Origin: CAIYRG01 sp965247505
GTDB lineage: Bacteria > Pseudomonadota > Alphaproteobacteria > Micropepsales > Micropepsaceae
NCBI GenBank assembly: GCA_965247505.1
Contig: OZ252020.1
Location: 3,410,001 to 3,474,000 of the forward strand
Direction: 5' to 3'
Length of the DNA stretch: 64,000 nt
The position numbers and the translations under genes were made by a program. The notes beneath the pieces were generated by a model. That model saw nothing but the letters and a program-made list of their open reading frames with translations. It was not told where the DNA came from and did no database searches. Positions 26,569 through 35,774 of the stretch are shown here, piece by piece. Numbering within the stretch: position 1 is the stretch's first letter; every line of letters begins with the position of its first letter.

Positions 26569-27335
26569 CCGATACGCCGCAAGTGTTGCTGGCCCATCAC
26601 CTCAAGACCCTGAAACTGCCGACGTTCCTGCGCGAATACGACAAGCTGGCCCGCCAATGCGCCACCGAGGGCGCCGACCATGTGCGGTATCTTGTCCGTC
26701 TGACCGAGTTGGAACTGATCGACCGTGAGCGCCGCATGGTCGAGCGGCGGATCAGACAGGCCAGGTTCCCCGCCGTCAAAAGCCTCGACAGCTTCGACTT
26801 CAAGGCCATCGCATCGCTCAACAAGATGCTGGTTCTGGAGTTGGCGCGATGCGAATACGTCGAGCGTCGTGAGAATATCATCGCGCTCGGCAACTCAGGC
26901 ACCGGCAAGACCCATATCGCCCTCGGTCTCGGTCTGGCGGCCTGCCAAAAGGGGCTCTCCGTCGGCTTCCTCACGGCCGCTGCCCTGGTTCATGAACTGA
27001 TGGAGGCCAGGGATGAAAAACGCCTGTTGCGCCTGCAGAAACAACTGGCAAAGTATCACCTTCTGATCATCGACGAACTCGGCTTCGTGCCGCTCTCGAA
27101 GACCGGCGCCGAGCTGCTGTTCGAAGTCTTCAGCCAGCGCTACGAGCGGGGCTCGATCCTGGTGACCTCCAACTTGCCGTTCGATGAGTGGACGGAGATA
27201 TTCGGCTCGGAACGCCTGACCGGGGCTTTGCTGGACCGCCTCACCCACCATGTCCATATCCTGGAAATGAACGGCGAGAGCTATCGTCTCAACCAAAGCC
27301 AAAAACGGCGGAAATCCCCAAAAATACCTGCTTAA
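26565..27335 (+). CDS. istB: IS21 helper ATPase IstB
   Basis: A 256-aa AAA+ protein related to DnaC. Walker A is GNSGTGKTH, Walker B LLIIDELGFVPL, sensor I ILVTSNLPFDEW, and the C-terminus LLDRLTHHVHILEMNGESYR. It selects targets and remodels DNA for IstA. ATG 26565 overlaps the istA TGA. The frame is open upstream, but that is istA out of frame. It looks intact although its partner is broken. Confidence 0.92.
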   Translation: MTDTPQVLLAHHLKTLKLPTFLREYDKLARQCATEGADHVRYLVRLTELELIDRERRMVERRIRQARFPAVKSLDSFDFKAIASLNKMLVLELARCEYVERRENIIALGNSGTGKTHIALGLGLAACQKGLSVGFLTAAALVHELMEARDEKRLLRLQKQLAKYHLLIIDELGFVPLSKTGAELLFEVFSQRYERGSILVTSNLPFDEWTEIFGSERLTGALLDRLTHHVHILEMNGESYRLNQSQKRRKSPKIPA

Positions 27336-27979
27336 CCGCCGGTGCAATGGTTGACCCGGTTGGTCCACAGGAACCTCCCACGCTGCTTCGCTCCGCGTAA
27401 CGCAAGCGCTACTCGAAGCAGCGCGGGTCCCTCCTATGGACTACCGGGACAACCCCCCAACACCGCGTACCGCATAACGTTAAGTGGACTAGTTTTGCTC
27501 CGCCCGGGTGGACTAATTTTGCTCCGCCGTTGACAATCAGCGCAACGATTTCTCTCTACCCACGCCACCGTCTACAATACCTTCAACGTTTAACGTCATC
27601 TAATTTCCCGAAAAACATTGCGCCGGTTTCGCAACCACGCAATAGGCCTGTGGCAAACTGCCACCGCTGCCGTTTGAGTAGGACTTCTGTGTCAAATTCG
27701 CGTCACTACCGTTCGATAACGTGACAATGCCTTCTGCCCAACCACACAAATGTCTACTTTTGACTTGAAGCGGAAATATGTAGCGCGCCGCTATCGCTCC
27801 AACGACAACCAACGGGTTCGGTTCACGTCTGAGATGTTCGTAATCCAACCTTTGACGTAAGGATGTACCAGATTCATCGTCATCACATACCGCGTGGGAA
27901 TCCAAGCAAAGTCATCCAGCGCAATCCTCTCTGCCTCCGCCAGTAGCTCTCCGCGTCTGATAAGGTCGTGCTCCTCGTC

Positions 27980-29428
27980 GGCGATGTCGCTATCTCTGTT
28001 GAAATTCGTGGGGCAGGCGTCGCTGGTTGATGATGCTATGCTGCCTTCATGATGGTTTCAATGGCACTGTCGGCCTGAGCCTTTCTCAAGTGTTCCTGGA
28101 GAGCATTTCGGAGGATGGGCAGCTGGCGATAGGCCTTGAGGCGACGGAAGGTTTTCTGGGCCTCCAGCAGGCCAGCGGCGGTCCATCTGAGCGCCATCTC
28201 GGCGTGTCTCCAGCGTTTGACGTTGCGGGTGACCTGGCGCACCGTGCCGAGCGCGTTCTCGACGATGTTGGTGCAGGCGAGCGAGCGCCGGAGTTCGTGC
28301 GGTAGGCCGAGGCGGATGACGGTGAGGATCTCCTCCAGCCCCTCCAGGATGCTGCCCGAGACGCCCGGTTCCTCATGCTCCAGACGCCGGACCAGGTTGC
28401 GCAAGAGCCGCTCGGCCTTGTTTGCGTCGTCCTGGTCCCAGGCCTGACGGAGCGCCTTCTTGACGCTCGCGTGCAAATGTTGGGGCAGGCGCTCGATGAT
28501 GTTACGGCCCTTGTGGACCTGGCAGCGCTGGATGGCGGCGGCCACACCGAAGGTGTTTCGGATCGCTTTGCTGAGTGCCTTCGCGCCATCGACGATGAAC
28601 AGCCGCGGCAGTGTCGGATCGAGCCCTCAGGCGAGGAGATTGTCGATCAAGGCCTGGACGACGACCGTGTTCTCCGTCGCCCCCTCGACCACGGCCAGGA
28701 CATGCTTGTCGCCGTTGCCATCGACGCCGATCGCCGCCATCAGGACATGGTCGCCGACATGCAGACCGTCGATCTGGATGACTAGCAGGTCGAGTTCCGA
28801 GAGATCCGAGGCGAGCCAGGCCTTCATCTTCTTGCGTGACAGCGCCACAAAGCGCCGGGAAACGGCCGACTTCGAGGTGCCGTCGCCACGCGCTTTCGCC
28901 AGGTCGCCCTCGGGCAGACGGACCGCGCGGTGGTACTTGCGGGTCGACACGTTCAGCACCATCAGGTTGAGCGCCCACTCGAGCAGCAGGTTGCCATCGC
29001 GTAGCGCCTGCCAACTCTCCAAGCTCACCTCTTTGCCCGCCCGGTCACGAACCCGTGGCCGGGCCACCTTCACTTTGCCGCCGTGGTAGCCGATCTCGCT
29101 ATGTGTCCTGGCCCAGCGATAACCTCGACGGTCCCCATGGCGGCGATGTCGGGCCCCGCACACGGTCGTGGCGTCCCCCTCCATCATCTCGGCCAAGGCC
29201 TCGACCCCGGCCAGAAGACAAAACCGATCCACGCTGAGATGGACTGCGTCCATCGCGTCCGCCAGCGGCGGCATAGGAATCGAGGGGGCAAGGGCTTTCG
29301 GGCGGCTGGAACTACGGATATTATTTCCCATGGTGTCGTTCTCCCTTTTGGGTTTGCAGCACCCGGAGCCTAACGGCTCCAGGAGAGCGACACCTACCTC
29401 AACTTTTCAACATCGACCGGGACATCCC
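27980..29428 (-). mobile_element. IS256-family element, 1449 bp
   Basis: The ends are GGCGATGTCGCTATC and, inverted, GGGATGTCCCGGTC, both continuing into TGTTGAAA. CTCCTCGTC is duplicated at 27971-27979 and 29429-29437. The element sits inside the oppA-type gene and encodes one transposase on the minus strand. Confidence 0.88.
28036..29331 (-). pseudogene. IS256-family (mutator) transposase with in-frame TGA
   Basis: The frame encodes a mutator-type transposase: GRHRRHGDRRGYRW-like N-terminal region, VARPRVRDRAGKEV, then the catalytic LLVIQIDGLHVGDHVLM (Asp), IVDGAKALSKAIRNTFG (Asp), RCQVHKGRNI, and the Glu region LRRSLACTNIVENALG. TGA at 28627-28629 stands between DNLLA and GLDPTLPRLF, where CGA (Arg) is expected. 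The same frame is open on both sides. Without suppression no complete enzyme is made, although the flanking duplication shows that the element did transpose here. Confidence 0.85.
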
Positions 29429-30952
29429 CTCCTCGTCTGACCGGCTAATTAGTTCATCGAACGCTGGATTATAGTAGCGGCCATAGTTTAGGCCACCATT
29501 GTTGGTCATCAGAAGAAATAGAAAATTACGCGCATCGTTGAAGTCACCAACCCAGCCCGCGTTGGCGATGTCAAAATCGCCTTCCTGTAGCCTGAGATAA
29601 TGAATCTGCACGTCGTTGTTAACAACCTCTGTGTCGATGTAAATCTGCTGCCACATCTGTTGTATGACGGCGGCAATGCGTCTGGAATCGGGCGATGTCG
29701 TAGTGGAAAGTGTTGTCACTAGGCGATTGTCCGGCCCGTACCCAGCTTCTTGCATCAGTAATTGTGCGCGCGTGATCCGCTCGCCATAAGGCATGTCCCT
29801 AAAAGAAAGCTCATTGCCGCCTGGATAATTGGCGACGCCTGGCGGCACGATGCCGTAGGCTGGGGGTGCACCGAGTCTTAAGACCTGCTCGGTAACCGTT
29901 TCTCGATCATAGGCGAGGTTAAGCGCTTCACGCACGCGCACATCGTCAAAAGGAGGGCGTTCATGATTGATGAGCGTGTAGCTCACTCCGAGGTAAGGCT
30001 GGATATGCACCGCCTCGGGCATATTGGCCCGCAGCCAATCAATCTGTTGGCTGGGAAGGGGGGCCTGCGTATCTAGCTCACCGGCGCGGAAACGATTCAA
30101 GGCTGCCATTGCATCCGTTGTCGGATAGAAAACAACTCTATCAATCAGAATGTTTTCGGCGTCGTAGAAACGGGGGTTCTTAACGAGCGTAACCTGGTCA
30201 TTTGGCACCCATCCGGCCAGAGTATACGGACCATTACCGACATAATTTCCTCCTCTAGTCCAGGCGCCACCGTGGGTTTCGACTACATGACGTGGGATTG
30301 GATAGGTCGTGAAGTGGGTCAGCATCTCGGTCAGATATGGTGCCGGGTTTTCAAGTTGGAGTTCGAGCGTTTGAGCATCGATTGCGCGTGCGCCTAATTC
30401 CTCTGGTGGCGTCTCCCCGGAATTGATCGCCTCCGCATTTTTGAAGACATAGAGAATGGAGGCATAGGCTGCCGCGGTCTCGGGGTTTAGAATCCTCCGC
30501 CATGCGAAGACAAAATCCTCAGCCGTAACTGGCGCGCCGTCTGACCACGTATGGTCGCGCAAGTAGAACGTCCAAGTCAGGCCATCGTCTGAAACCTCCC
30601 AGCGTTCAGCCGCGCCGGAGATAGGCTTGCCTTCAGAATCATCGGTCATAAGACCTACGATGATGTCGCCGATAATGTTGCTCTCCCACGTTCCAGATGC
30701 ACGATGCGGGTCAAGGCTGTTCGGCTCGGCACCGTTGCCCCGATGTAGAACTATTTCTCCCCTATCTTCGTTTTCCTCTCCGGCGCCAACGGGAGTGTCA
30801 GCAGCCTGTCCGCAGGCACTTAAAAGAAGAACTACCCCTAACGCCACCCAAGTTTTCATTCTAAATACGCAACGAATCACCATGATTCCCACCTTGTCTG
30901 TTTTCCTAAAGAACGGATTATTCGAGCCGGAAGGAGAGCCTAGGTCGGCCCC

Positions 30953-30981
30953 TGTCCGTCGTCAAAACAAACGGGACGGTG
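30953..30981. repeat. IS3-type terminus remnant
   Basis: TGTCCGTCGTCAAAACAAAC, then GGGAC, nearly repeats the right end of the 1512-bp IS3 element (inverted), with about two substitutions. It lies between the oppA-type start and element A. Confidence 0.55.
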
Positions 30982-30986
30982 CTGTC

Positions 30987-31791
30987 GGCATTGTCAGAGT
31001 AAATTAGCTTGAGCCGGGAAGTAAGGTTTCGTAGCCTCCGGCGATGCAAAATCCCTTTCGTTATTTCAACAATTCGCCTGAGGTAATCCGCAGCGTGGTG
31101 ATGCTGTATGTCCGCTACCCCTTGTCACTGAGACAGGTCGAAGATCTTCTGTTCGACCGCGGCATCGACATCTGCCATGAGACCGTGCGGTACTGGTGGA
31201 ACCGTTTTGGTCCGTTGTTTGCAGCCGAGATCCGGAAACGCCGTGTTCGTCATGGATCCTATTCGCTGTGGCGCTGGCATCTTGATGAGGTGTTCGTCCG
31301 GATCAACGGCGAGACATGTTATCTATGGCGTGCCGTTGACCATGAAGGCGAAGTGCTTGAGGTCTATGCCACGAAACGGCGGGATCGTGAAGCTGCTCTT
31401 AGGTTTCTGAGGCGAGCTATGAAGCGTTATGGTCGGCCGGCCACGATCGTCACGGACAGGCTATAGTCATACCGGGCTGCGATGAAGGTGATCGGCAACG
31501 AGGGTTGCCAAGAGACCAGGCGCTGGCTCAACAACCGGGCAGAAAACTCACATCAACCCTTCCGGCGACGTGAACGCGCAATGGCCAAATTCAGGGAGGC
31601 AATAACTCTGCAGAAATTCGCCTCCGCCCATGCTTCGATCCACAACCATTTCAACCACCAACGCCATCTCAACCGTCGCGACATTTTCAAACAAGACCGG
31701 TCCGCCGCCCTGGCCGAATGGCGGCAACTTGCAGCCTAGAGCTCCTCAATTGAAGGTTCTGCAGGTCCAGCCCATTTAGTCTGACAATGCC
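30987..31791 (+). mobile_element. IS6-like element A, full-length copy with dead transposase
   Basis: 805 bp, both ends intact. Flanks GTGCTGTC and AGCAGTAG differ. Confidence 0.92.
31044..31739 (+). pseudogene. IS6-family transposase (element A) with in-frame TAG
   Basis: TAG at 31464-31466 replaces the CAG (Gln) of TDRLQSYRAAM found in every other copy, directly after the second catalytic Asp. The frame is otherwise open to the usual stop, and both halves keep consensus sequence. Truncated products would lack the catalytic Glu. Confidence 0.9.
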
Positions 31792-31967
31792 AGCAGTAGT
31801 GATCGCCGAGATTTTTCCCTCATTGCTCACGCGGGAGATAAGAGAGCGCACGCGAGAAGGCGAAATCCCCGACTGTGCCCAAGTGCGAGTAAACGCTGAG
31901 GCCTTCGCTCTGCTGGATGGGGGTGGCGGTCTAGCGCCCCTCTTTAGCGGCACTCCGTTCCTCACCC
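31792..31967 (+). pseudogene. conserved-protein C-terminal fragment (DUF429-like)
   Basis: The frame reads VVIAEIFPSLLTREIRER, then DCAQVRVNAEAFALLDGGGG and LAPLFSGTPFL. AEIxPSL and the D-AQV-A-A block are reminiscent of DUF429-like nuclease-fold proteins, but the match is from memory and weak. The N-terminal part is missing at the element A end and the C-terminus runs into a MITE-C fragment. Confidence 0.4.
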
Positions 31968-32023
31968 CAGCCATCGACAATTTACCGAGACTTCGTAGTG
32001 AATCCGGTTAACTTGACAGTACC
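31968..32023 (+). repeat. MITE-C right-end fragment
   Basis: AGCCATCGACAATTTACCGA to GGTTAACTTGACAGTACC. Confidence 0.7.
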
Positions 32024-32050
32024 GTTTTTGACCTTTGGAGCGCCGGCCGA

Positions 32051-33559
32051 TCAGTTGGAGCCGGGCAGGGGGGTGCCGAGTTCGCGCACGCCCTGCCGGA
32101 ACAGCTGCTGGATGCGTCCGCTCGTGCGGAAGTCGTCGAGGATGGCCGCGCGGCGGCTCGTGCGCAGGTCCACGCGCACGTAGCGGAGCGTGGTCGCCAT
32201 GATCGTGCCCTCCTCGGTGCCCGTGGCCGCGAACCGATCCTCGAACTCCTGCAGCGTGGCGTCGAACGACGGCTCGTGCCACTGCTGCACACTGGCCTCG
32301 AGGTGGACGAAGTCGTTCAGCACGGCGGCGAAGTCCGGGCCGGCCGGCCGGTGCCAGAAGGCGACATCCTCGCCGAACTCGGCCACGTAGGCCGGCAGGT
32401 ACAGGTTGGCGCGGCTGGGCACCTGGCGCACCAGCGCCGGGTTGAACCGCTTCGCCTCGTTCGCCGAGATTCCCGACCGGCTCGTGACCTCCGCCAGCGG
32501 GATGTTCCGGGGCGCGCGCATCGCGAAGATCCGCTCCTGCGCGTGCTCGCTCACCAGTCGTGTCACCGTCAGCGTGTTCCCGAACACCATCTCGGCGTAG
32601 AGGAACGAGCGGGGGCCGTAGGTGCGGAACAGTTCGCGATAGCGCCGGATCGAGATGTCGCGCAGGTCGCGCGCGAACTCCGCCCCCAGCAGATACTGCT
32701 CGCGCGCGTCCTCCCCGCCGAGCCGCTCGCCATTGATCACGGTCCGCCCCACGTTCACACCGCCGGCGTGGTGCTCGGAGAGCGCCGGGATGAAACTGCC
32801 GTACATCGTGGCCAGGATCTGCAGGTACGCCGCACAGTAGGGCGCCTGAGTGGTCTGGTTGTAGGCCTCGATCACGTTCGGTGCTAAGCGGTTGAGGTGG
32901 TCCCAGTTCCGGCTAAGCCACTGGCAGAACCCCAGCGCGCGGGCGGGCGAGCGCGCACGGCCGTCGAGGCCCGATTCGAGGATCGCCTGGGCCAGGCCGA
33001 GCTGGGCGGGCACGCCGAAGCGTTCGTAGATCGCGCCCCATTCACCGAGGAACCCGCCGTATCGCTCTGCGTTGGGCAGCAGGAAGAGACCCCGCGTGGG
33101 GTTGTGCACCACCGGCCCGACGAGGGGCTCGAGCAGCTCGGCCACCTGCGTCCGCCGCGTCGACATGCGGCTGGACAGCCTCCGGCCGTCTAGCAACGAG
33201 GCGAGCTGCGGGTCTTCCCAGACGCCATCCCGGTCCCAGCCGCGGGTGCGCGAGGGGAACGTGGCGAGGAGGCGCCCATCCTCGGCGCTGCCGAAGATGG
33301 TCCGGCCGTCGGGGATGGTGAAGATGTACTGCCAGAAGGGATGGGCCGGCCGGAAGGCCTCGACCGCCGACAGGTCCGCCTGGAAGCGTTCCAGCGTGCG
33401 ATCCCGCGCCGCCTGCTCGACGACCGAGGCCGGCGGCGTGCCGCCTAGCGCGGCGGGCGTCGCGCCCGGGTCCACACCCCCCGACTGCGCGTGCATCGGC
33501 TGCGTGCCGGCGACGGCCACCGCGGCAGCGACGAGTCCCAGTGCGAGGGCGAATCTCAT
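32051..33559 (-). CDS. SLT-type lytic transglycosylase-like exported protein
   Basis: A 502-aa protein with an N-terminal signal peptide (MRFALALGLVAAAVAVAG, cleavage near MHAQ). The middle holds a lysozyme-like SLT segment (GVPAQLGLAQAILESGL with a candidate catalytic Glu, then RALGFCQWLSRNW and YCAAYLQILATMYGSF). It probably acts on peptidoglycan in the periplasm. The start ATG 33559 is chosen over an upstream GTG because that GTG lies inside the element B terminus. The gene is conspicuously G+C-rich (GCC, GCG and CTG codons dominate), unlike the neighbouring oppA-type and TonB genes, which suggests a separate origin. It appears complete, but its promoter region has been replaced by element B. 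Confidence 0.7.
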   Translation of the reverse strand: MRFALALGLVAAAVAVAGTQPMHAQSGGVDPGATPAALGGTPPASVVEQAARDRTLERFQADLSAVEAFRPAHPFWQYIFTIPDGRTIFGSAEDGRLLATFPSRTRGWDRDGVWEDPQLASLLDGRRLSSRMSTRRTQVAELLEPLVGPVVHNPTRGLFLLPNAERYGGFLGEWGAIYERFGVPAQLGLAQAILESGLDGRARSPARALGFCQWLSRNWDHLNRLAPNVIEAYNQTTQAPYCAAYLQILATMYGSFIPALSEHHAGGVNVGRTVINGERLGGEDAREQYLLGAEFARDLRDISIRRYRELFRTYGPRSFLYAEMVFGNTLTVTRLVSEHAQERIFAMRAPRNIPLAEVTSRSGISANEAKRFNPALVRQVPSRANLYLPAYVAEFGEDVAFWHRPAGPDFAAVLNDFVHLEASVQQWHEPSFDATLQEFEDRFAATGTEEGTIMATTLRYVRVDLRTSRRAAILDDFRTSGRIQQLFRQGVRELGTPLPGSN

Positions 33560-33572
33560 GGGCTTCCAGGCG

Positions 33573-34376
33573 GGTGTTGTCACGTTATTGAACGATCGTG
33601 ATGTGAATTGGCATAGAACTCAAGCTCAAGCGGTGGCGGTGGCGGTTTGCCACAGGCTCATTGCTTGGTTGCGAAACTGGCGCAATGTCTTTCGGGAAAT
33701 CAGATGACGTTGGACGTTGAAGGTGTTGTAGACGGTGGCGTGTGTAGAGAGAAATCGCTGCGCTGATCGAGCCGATTTGAAACGTTGCATTCGTCGTTCG
33801 CGTTGCCGTACCGGCAAGTGAGAATTCTCGGCCCGGTTGTTCTTCCTGCCACCAAAATCATGGTGCTTTGTAAGGCCTAAATCCTTCAGAGCAGCACCAT
33901 AAGATGGCAGTTTGTCTGTGACGAAGGCATCAGGAACAAACCTTTGCTTTTTCAACAGTCTGCGCATCAACTTAAGCGCTGCCTTCTTGTTTCTGCGTGA
34001 CTGAACCAGGATATCCAGCACTTCGCCTTCGCTATCGACAGCGCGCCATAGATACATGCGCTTTCCGGCGATGGACACGAACACCTCATCGAGGTGCCAC
34101 CGGACATCTGGCCGAGGGCGCGTTGTCCTCAGTCTCCGGGCATAGGCCTGCCCGAACTTCAATGCCCAGCGCCGGACCGTTTCGTAAGAAACATCAATAC
34201 CACGTTCAGCGAGCAGATCTTCGACGTCTCGGTAGCTGAGGGGAAACCGATAATACAGCCAGACAGCGTGCTGAATGATCAACGGTGGAAATCGGTATCG
34301 GGCATAGGAGATTTTCTGCATCCATCGACATTAAAGCGCCATCAGCGACAGGTCACCCTGTTAATGTGACAGCACC
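33573..34376 (-). mobile_element. IS6-like element B, full copy
   Basis: 804 bp with ends GGTGTTGTCACG and, inverted, GGTGCTGTCACATT. It lies between the transglycosylase start and a truncated istA; flanks differ. Confidence 0.92.
33626..34321 (-). CDS. IS6-family transposase (element B)
   Basis: 231 aa. The triad sits in WHLDEVFVSI (Asp78), FVTDKLPSYG (Asp136) and NNRAENSHLPV (Glu165). The N-terminal DNA-binding segment is YRFPLSYRDVEDLLAERGID. It shares fold and length with the element A enzyme but differs through most of its length, so the two represent distinct IS6 lineages. It looks active. Confidence 0.92.
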   Translation of the reverse strand: MQKISYARYRFPPLIIQHAVWLYYRFPLSYRDVEDLLAERGIDVSYETVRRWALKFGQAYARRLRTTRPRPDVRWHLDEVFVSIAGKRMYLWRAVDSEGEVLDILVQSRRNKKAALKLMRRLLKKQRFVPDAFVTDKLPSYGAALKDLGLTKHHDFGGRKNNRAENSHLPVRQRERRMQRFKSARSAQRFLSTHATVYNTFNVQRHLISRKTLRQFRNQAMSLWQTATATA

Positions 34377-35468
34377 ATTCGTCCGGTAGCGCACCAGGGA
34401 CAGCGAGTTGACCCGCGTGCCCTGCTTGTCGCACGCGTCGAACGGTGCCGGCAGTGGCCTCTTCAACGCTTCGCGGTCACGCACAAACCGTTCGCCGATG
34501 CTCTCGCGGTGGCCGCGCAGGACGTTGCCTTGCCGGTTGCGGCATTGCTCTTCCAGGTGGCCATTGAAGGCGTCCCAGCTCGCGAACCGGGGAAGCGGCG
34601 TCATGAAGTTCCGCCGGGCATAGCCGACCACCCCCTCCACATTGCCTTTGTCGTTACCCTTGCCGGGACGGCCGTAGCGGTCCTCGAAGAGGTAATGGGA
34701 CTGCAGCCCGCTGAACGCCCGCGTTCGTTGCCGCGTGCCATCTGACAAGATGCGCGACACCAGACACTTGTCGTTGTCGTAAAGAATCGATTGGGGAACG
34801 CCGCCGAAAAAAACAAAGGCTCTGTTGTGCCCGTCCAGCCAGGCCTCCGTCGCCGCCGCCGGGTAGGCCGCAACGAAGCAGGCATCGCTGTGGGGAAGTG
34901 TCATGACGAAAAAATGCGCCCGATACTTGACGCCGGCGATGATCGCATCCGCCTCGCCAAAGTCCGCTTGAGCATGGCCCGGAGGATGTGACAACGGCAC
35001 AAACATCTCACGCCGACGAAGGCGCCGTTCCCGAACGTAATCCTTCACGATGGTCTCTTTGCCCGTGAAGCCATGTTCGTCGCGAAGGCGCTCGAATATA
35101 CGCTTCGCCGTGTGGTGCTGCTTACGGTGAACCGTTCGGTCCTCCTCCAGAATACGGTCGATGATATCCGTGAAGGGGGCCAGTTTCGGGCGTTTCGGTG
35201 GCTGGCGTCGCCGATATCCCGGCGGTTCAGAATGCCGCAGCATCTTCCTCACCGTCTCGCGCGCAATGCCAAACCGACTTGCCGCCTCTCGCTGGCTCAG
35301 ACCATCAACATGGCAGGCCAGCCGAACGCGCAGATATAGGTCCACGGTGTACATCCTCCCGCCTTCCATCTCAAAAAAGATCGAAGGCTACAGGTGGCAG
35401 AGTTTTACTCCGCCCGCGGCTGGGAAATCCCGCCGCTTCCGTGGACTAATTTGTCACCGCCGTTCTCA
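34377..35468 (-). pseudogene. istA: IS21 element copy 2, truncated istA
   Basis: The IS21 left end (inverted here, CCGCCGTTCTCA at 35457-35468) and istA from 35369 are present, reading MEGGRMYTVDLYLRVRLACH through the two Asp regions and the KGNDKGNVEGVVGY Glu block to VNSLSLVRYRTN, where element B cuts it. istB is gone. This copy retains CAG where copy 1 has TAG. Confidence 0.88.
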
Positions 35469-35507
35469 CTAGCCCTAGTGGGTGTGGGTGTAAACCTGAT
35501 AGGCAAG
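35469..35507 (-). repeat. IS1595-element terminus remnant
   Basis: CTAGCCCTAGTGGGTGTGGG and TAGGCAAG repeat, inverted, the left end of the IS1595 copy at 46194. It abuts the IS21 end directly. Confidence 0.6.
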
Positions 35508-35508
35508 G

Positions 35509-35608
35509 ATTGAAGTTGTGACTTCGCAAGGGAAGACGATTTCGATCGCGTGCCGGGAAGCTGGGATTTCGGATCAGAGTTATTACCACTGGCGGAAGGA
35601 GTATGGCG
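35509..35608 (+). pseudogene. IS3-family OrfA N-terminal fragment
   Basis: Thirty-three codons read IEVVTSQGKTISIACREAG then ISDQSYYHWRKEYGG, the helix-turn-helix of an IS911-like OrfA. It is cut on the right by MITE-C. Confidence 0.65.
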
Positions 35609-35739
35609 GTCTTTGTCACGTTAAGTGATTGTAAGCTGTTTTCGGCATGTCTCCATGAGGCTAAGCCATTGACATTGCGTAGAGTAGCCATCGACAATTT
35701 ACCGAGATTTGGAGTGAATCCGGTTAACGTGACAAAGCC
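35609..35739 (+). repeat. MITE-C copy
   Basis: About 131 bp. The left end CTTTGTCACGTTAAG is slightly altered; the right end is TTAACGTGACAAAGCC. Confidence 0.75.
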
Positions 35740-35774
35740 TTCCGGTTTGTTTGCCTGGGTCAAGTTTGTTGTTC

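Larger units (their letters stand above)
24955..27536 (+). mobile_element. IS21-family element, 2582 bp
   Basis: The ends read TGAGAACGGCGG on the left and, inverted, TGTCAACGGCGG on the right, both followed within a few bases by ATTAGTCCAC, repeated near the right end as the multiple internal repeats typical of IS21. ATCAGCG is duplicated on both sides. It contains istA and istB. A large stem (CGCTGCTTCG with CGAAGCAGCG) lies in the non-coding region after istB, about 27380-27424. Confidence 0.88.
24835..27731 (+). mobile_element. IS6-like element B 3' part, interrupted by IS21
   Basis: Plus-strand element B coding sequence (LGLTKHHDFGGRKNN, then MQRFKSARSA) runs to 24954 and resumes at 27537 (AQRFLSTHATVYNTFNV...). 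It ends with CGTGACAATGCC at 27731. The 7-base repeat ATCAGCG flanks the IS21. A CAA-to-TAA change at 27591-27593 adds a stop. The 5' half of the element is missing. Confidence 0.8.
27791..30859 (-). pseudogene. peptide ABC transporter substrate-binding lipoprotein (OppA-type), split by IS256
   Basis: The 5' part (30859-29429) has a lipoprotein signal (MKTWVALGVVLLLSACG), then the SBP_bac_5 fold beginning HRGNGAEPNSLDPHRASGTW and proceeding through VPNDQVTLVKNPRFYDAENI and FDIANAGWVGDFNDARNFL to DELISRSDEE. The 3' part (27979-27791) resumes DEEHDLIRRGELLAEAERI... WIPTRYVMTMNLVHPYVKGW and stops at 27791. The codons for DEE are duplicated exactly because the 9-bp target repeat covers them. Removing the IS restores one frame of about 540 residues. 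It would bind oligopeptides in the periplasm for an Opp permease; no permease genes are nearby. Confidence 0.88.

Noticed and set aside
595..28629. TGA read as Trp (alternative genetic code)
   Set aside because: TGA ends clearly complete genes here (istA, the transglycosylase), TAG and TAA interrupt genes equally, and one TGA stands for Arg. Ordinary decay fits better.
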